From the NCBI GenBank assembly GCA_013151975.1, contig JAADHG010000027.1, forward strand, positions 1-9,820: a stretch of DNA of 9,820 bases, in the 5' to 3' direction. The DNA comes from Chlorobiota bacterium. GTDB taxonomy: Bacteria > Bacteroidota > Bacteroidia > Flavobacteriales > Flavobacteriaceae. Positions 6,983-9,820 of this stretch are shown one piece after another; the first letter of the stretch is position 1, and the number at the start of each line of letters is the position of its first letter. The notes beneath the pieces are model-generated. The model saw only the letters and a program-made list of their open reading frames with translations, ran no database searches and was not told the DNA's origin. The position numbers and the translations under genes are program-made.

Positions 6983-7030
6983 AAGTGCATTTTATCGAAT
7001 AAATAGTTATATTTGTCGATAAAATGACTT
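6983..7030. promoter_or_regulatory. Inverted repeat bracketing the kinase promoter (probable operator)
   Basis: CATTTTATCGA (6988-6998) and TCGATAAAATG (7016-7026) are a perfect 11-bp inverted repeat with a 17-base spacer. Skipping one G at 6987, the arms extend by AAGT (6983-6986) and ACTT (7027-7030), for 15 matched pairs. The -7 box TATATTTG fills the right end of the spacer. Since transcription should start a few bases after 7015, most of the left arm would not be in the kinase mRNA, which favours a DNA operator over an RNA hairpin. On the minus strand the same hairpin is followed by eight Ts (complement of 6977-6984), so it could alternatively terminate antisense transcripts. Confidence 0.55.
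7008..7015 (+). promoter_or_regulatory. -7 element of the histidine kinase promoter
   Basis: TATATTTG matches the consensus TAnnTTTG and ends 18 bases before the ATG at 7034, like the other two promoters here. No convincing -33 TTTG is visible near 6983-6990. It lies inside the spacer of the inverted repeat, so a protein bound there would overlap the RNA polymerase site. Confidence 0.6.
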
Positions 7031-7033
7031 GAA

Positions 7034-9001
7034 ATGTCCCGAATCAAATATTACATATTTGTTTTTTTAGTCTTATTTGTGACACCCTTTTATTCTCAAA
7101 ATAACATTGAGGATGATGTTGCTTTAGAGCAAAATAGAATTGAAGTTTTTATTCAAAATGCCGAAACCGAAACTAAACAATCTAATTTCTACAGTGCTAT
7201 AAATATTCTAGAAAAAGCATTTGAAGCTGCCGAAAAAATTAACGACAAAAAAAGCAAAGGCATAATTCTATCAAAAATTGCCAATCTACAATACCTTCTT
7301 AAAGATAATAAAGATGCTAAAGTTTCAATTATTAAGGCAATGGCTATACAAAGTGGTCTAGAAGATAAAGTAAACTTAGCAGTATCAAGATATACATATG
7401 GATTAATTCATTTAAAAGAAAAAGATTATAAGAATGCGCTTGATTATTTTAAATCTTCTAAAACAATTTTTGAAGAGGAAGGACTCCATGAATTTGTTGC
7501 AAAAGTTAATTTAAGTGAAGCTGAAGCATATATAGCTCAAAATAATCTGAGTAAAGCAAATGCTTTAGTTGATAAAGCTCTTATTCTATCAATAAAATAC
7601 AAACTTCCTATAATTCAAAGTAATGCCTTAATACAAAGTGGTATTGTTGCTTTAAAGGAAAATAAATTAGACAAAGCATTAACTCAAATATCTGAAGGAT
7701 CTTTATTAGCCAAAAGTAATAACGATTTGGAAACTTTAAACAAAAGTTATCATATTCTAAGTAATATTTACGAAAAAAAAGGTGATTATAAACTAGCCAA
7801 CTCAAATTTAAAATTATATGTAAAACTAAAAGATTCCATTTCAAGTATAAAACTGGAAAATTTATCGCCTCAAAAAGCACAGTTAATTATAGATAATCAA
7901 GATGCTTTAATTCAGGATCAACTAGACGAAATAAACAAAAAAAAGGAATCAGATAGTTTAAGCAGATTAACTACAATTTTAAGTGTAGGACTAATTACAA
8001 TACTTTCATTACTTACATTATCACTCTATAAGAATAACAATATTAGGTTAAAAACTAATAATATGTTATATCGTAAAAATGAAGAATTGTTAACCGAGAA
8101 AGAAAGAGCAGAAATTGCTGCAAAAACAAAAACAAATTTTTTATCTACAGTTACTCATGAGCTAAGAACACCATTATACGCAGTAACAGGCTTAACCAAT
8201 ATGCTCATGGAAGAAAACCCTAAACCTGAGCAAATACAGCATTTAAAATCACTTAAATTTTCAGGAGATTACTTATTAACTTTTATTAATGATATATTAC
8301 AAATTAATAAAATTGAAGCAAACAAAGTAGAGCTTGATCCTGAAGTTTTCAACTTAAAAAATAAGGTTGAAAATGTTATTGCAGCTTTAAACAACTCTGC
8401 AATGGATAACAATATTTTTATCCATTTTGAGTACGATAAAAAATTGCCGGAAATATTTAATGGTGATCAATTAAAGATTTCTCAAATATTAATCAATTTA
8501 ATAGGTAACTCCATTAAGTTTACTAAAGATGGAGATATATGGGTAAGAGTAACCCAATTAGCCAACAAGAATAAAACACATAGTATTCGTCTTGAAGTAG
8601 AAGATAATGGCATTGGTATTACTAAAGAAAAACAAGACAGCATGTTTGAAAGTTTCTCTCAAGGTTCGGTTCAAATAAACCGTAAATATGGTGGTACTGG
8701 TCTTGGTCTTTCAATTGTAAAAGGATTAATTAAAATTTTAAAAGGTAAAATTTACCTGAAAAGTGAATTAGGACAAGGCACAAGTTTCTTTGTTGAATTT
8801 CCTTTAAAAGAAGCCAAAGAAATAGCAGATGTTAAAAAGAAAGATTACGCAAAAGATTTAAATAATTTAGACCTAACTAACGTGAAAATACTTGTAGTAG
8901 AAGACAACAAGATTAACCAAATGATTACTAAGAAAATCTTAAACAAGATGAACTTAAATTGTGATGTGGTTGACATGGTGAAGATGCCGTTGAAAAAGTA
9001 A
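7034..9001 (+). CDS. TPR-containing hybrid sensor histidine kinase, receiver domain cut by a frameshift
   Basis: The open frame gives 655 residues. A signal peptide (residues 1-21, hydrophobic core YIFVFLVLFVTPFYS) precedes about five TPR-like helix pairs (residues about 35-270), expected in the periplasm as the sensory part. A membrane span lies at about 312-332 and a short coiled coil follows. The HisKA domain has FLSTVTHELRTPLYAVTG with phospho-accepting H375. The HATPase domain has the N box LINLIGNSIKFTKDG near 485-500, G1 DNGIGI near 523-528 and G2 GGTGLGLSI near 552-560. A receiver begins at about 617 with VKILVVEDNKINQ (acidic pocket), then diverges after D647 into MVKMPLKK and a stop. 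Restoring one A between 8974 and 8975 yields DNGEDAVEKVKEVEYDIVLMDIHMP and a 741-residue protein ending at 9258. As it stands the kinase core is intact, but the receiver lacks its phospho-accepting Asp. No response regulator gene is adjacent. Confidence 0.9.
   Translation: MSRIKYYIFVFLVLFVTPFYSQNNIEDDVALEQNRIEVFIQNAETETKQSNFYSAINILEKAFEAAEKINDKKSKGIILSKIANLQYLLKDNKDAKVSIIKAMAIQSGLEDKVNLAVSRYTYGLIHLKEKDYKNALDYFKSSKTIFEEEGLHEFVAKVNLSEAEAYIAQNNLSKANALVDKALILSIKYKLPIIQSNALIQSGIVALKENKLDKALTQISEGSLLAKSNNDLETLNKSYHILSNIYEKKGDYKLANSNLKLYVKLKDSISSIKLENLSPQKAQLIIDNQDALIQDQLDEINKKKESDSLSRLTTILSVGLITILSLLTLSLYKNNNIRLKTNNMLYRKNEELLTEKERAEIAAKTKTNFLSTVTHELRTPLYAVTGLTNMLMEENPKPEQIQHLKSLKFSGDYLLTFINDILQINKIEANKVELDPEVFNLKNKVENVIAALNNSAMDNNIFIHFEYDKKLPEIFNGDQLKISQILINLIGNSIKFTKDGDIWVRVTQLANKNKTHSIRLEVEDNGIGITKEKQDSMFESFSQGSVQINRKYGGTGLGLSIVKGLIKILKGKIYLKSELGQGTSFFVEFPLKEAKEIADVKKKDYAKDLNNLDLTNVKILVVEDNKINQMITKKILNKMNLNCDVVDMVKMPLKK
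8974..8975 (+). other. Frameshift site: apparent one-base deletion in the receiver domain
   Basis: The frame used by the kinase reads GAC ATG GTG AAG, while the receiver family expects Asp-Asn-Gly-Glu (GAC AAT GGT GAA). A single missing A here explains both the premature stop at 8999-9001 and the perfect continuation in the other frame from base 8977. Confidence 0.85.
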
Positions 9002-9258
9002 AAGAAGTTGAGTACGACATTGTTCTTATGGATATTCATATGCCTGGAATTAGTGGTTTAGAAGCAACCAAAATAATTAGAGGCTTTGATAAAGAACTTA
9101 CAATTTTTGCGCTTACTGCTGTTACTTTAGAAGATAAAATGCCAGAGTTTGAAGAGGCTGGTTTTGACGATATCATCTCCAAACCTTTTAAGCAAGAAGA
9201 CTTTGAAAAGAAATTATACGATGCTTTAGTTGCAAATAAAAAACCTGCTTCAGCTTAG
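8977..9258 (+). pseudogene. Detached C-terminal half of the kinase receiver domain
   Basis: From base 8977 this frame encodes GEDAVEKVKEVEYDIVLMDIHMPGISGLEATKIIRG and onward to a TAG at 9256-9258. It supplies what the kinase frame lacks: the phospho-accepting Asp in VLMDIHMP (codon 9031-9033, D667 of the restored protein), the switch Thr in FALTAVT and the conserved Lys in SKPF. An ATG at 9028 could in principle start a 76-residue product, but that would begin one residue before the phospho-accepting Asp and lack the first two beta strands, so it would not fold as a receiver. It is best read as part of the same gene as the kinase. The stop shares bases with the stop of convergent lpxK. Confidence 0.85.
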
Positions 9259-9820
9259 TAGCTAGTTACAAATTGGCTAACTAACTTATTAAATTTTTCT
9301 TTTTCTAAAATTTCTGCTTCAATTGGCAAATAATACAATATGCTAGAATTTACACCGCTCCTTAATCTAGTAAAATCCTTTTCGGTGGTTAATATTATAC
9401 TTTTACTATTAAACTTCTCTATTTCAGCAGCCGTAAACTCATGATGATCTTTAAAGTTTAAATGCTCAAAAACAAAACCTTGACCGTTCAAGAAATTTAA
9501 TAAAGGTGCTGCATTAGCAATTCCTGTCACTAAAGTAAATTGTTCTTTTTTTAAGGCTTCAATTGGTTTACTATCTTCAATAGAATAAATTGTATCAGAG
9601 TAATTAATTGTACTAAAAAAAACTTGCTGTTTACGATGTGGTTTTAGCAATGTAATAATATTATTCTTTTCATCACTACTTAGGGTGTTAGGACATTTTG
9701 TGACTACAATTACATCTGCACGTTTTGCTCCAGACTTAGGCTCTCGTAAATCGCCTGTTGGTAGCGAAAAATCATTAATATAAAGCTTATCATAAGTAGT
9801 AAGAAGAATATTAAATCCAG
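9255..9820 (-). CDS. lpxK: Tetraacyldisaccharide 4'-kinase LpxK, C-terminal part
   Basis: The last 187 residues of LpxK, the inner-membrane-associated kinase that phosphorylates the 4' position of the lipid A disaccharide precursor. The frame is open to the window edge at 9820, so the start and the N-terminal P-loop are outside; the TTG at 9650 is internal. Visible family blocks, in order, are FSLPTGDLREPKSGAKRADVIVVTK, LVTGIANAAPLLNFL, LNFKDHHEFT (the conserved His pair near the catalytic region) and IILTTEKDFTRLR. The C-terminus ends QFVTSY. It is transcribed toward the histidine kinase gene, and its TAA (complement of 9255-9257) overlaps the kinase TAG, leaving no room for a terminator between them. 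Presence of LpxK indicates a lipopolysaccharide-type outer membrane. Confidence 0.93.
   Translation of the reverse strand, partial: GFNILLTTYDKLYINDFSLPTGDLREPKSGAKRADVIVVTKCPNTLSSDEKNNIITLLKPHRKQQVFFSTINYSDTIYSIEDSKPIEALKKEQFTLVTGIANAAPLLNFLNGQGFVFEHLNFKDHHEFTAAEIEKFNSKSIILTTEKDFTRLRSGVNSSILYYLPIEAEILEKEKFNKLVSQFVTSY

Noticed and set aside
7608..7880. Minus-strand open frame of 90 codons inside the kinase gene, and similar frames at 2231-2509, 3415-3603, 5113-5398, 6276-6476 and 8845-9039
   Set aside because: They lie opposite clearly conserved genes, have low-complexity or unrecognisable sequence and no promoter or context of their own.
8992..8998. Programmed -1 frameshift at GAAAAAG before the kinase stop
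   Set aside because: The family sequence already departs at 8975, well before this site, so slippage here would not restore NGEDAVEK; it is also not the full A-AAA-AAG heptamer.
9028..9258. A separate small response-regulator gene starting at ATG 9028
   Set aside because: It would lack the first half of the receiver fold, and the missing part is found immediately upstream in the adjacent frame; a one-base deletion in one gene explains it better.

Overview
The window looks like a chromosomal stretch from a member of the Flavobacteriaceae (phylum Bacteroidota). The DNA is very A+T-rich. Three genes are preceded by the Bacteroidota housekeeping -7 element TAnnTTTG, there are no obvious Shine-Dalgarno sequences, and the proteins have the character of that group: an RskA-type anti-sigma factor, a TPR-fused hybrid histidine kinase, and a GAPDH with SNASCTTNN around its catalytic Cys. 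I see no rRNA, tRNA, CRISPR array, insertion sequence, phage or defence genes. The region is largely core and housekeeping.

Layout. (1) Bases 2-322 are the C-terminal third of MurB (peptidoglycan precursor synthesis). (2) Bases 473-1806 are an ECF sigma factor followed by its probable membrane anti-sigma factor, closed by a hairpin terminator near 1835-1863. (3) Bases 1958-5022 are a tight four-gene run behind a TAnnTTTG promoter: a small membrane-anchored cysteine-rich protein, a membrane family 2 glycosyltransferase, a second ECF sigma factor with no adjacent anti-sigma gene, and a divergent Nramp-family transporter without the canonical DPGN metal-binding motif. The last three genes overlap at their ends. 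(4) Bases 5075-6951 are lipA and a type I gap gene 2 bases apart, behind their own promoter. (5) Bases 7034-9258 are a hybrid sensor kinase (signal peptide, TPRs, one membrane span, HisKA, HATPase, receiver) whose receiver domain is split by an apparent one-base deletion at 8974/8975. (6) Bases 9255-9820, minus strand, are the C-terminal part of lpxK (lipid A 4'-kinase), convergent with the kinase gene and sharing stop-codon bases with it.

The envelope is a recurring theme: MurB for peptidoglycan, LpxK for lipid A, a membrane glycosyltransferase, a membrane anti-sigma factor and a sensor kinase with a predicted periplasmic TPR domain. Two separate ECF sigma factors lie within 3.4 kb. The points most worth a second look are the 15-bp inverted repeat that brackets the kinase promoter, the receiver-domain frameshift, the altered Nramp metal site, and the orphan sigma factor translationally coupled between a glycosyltransferase and a transporter.
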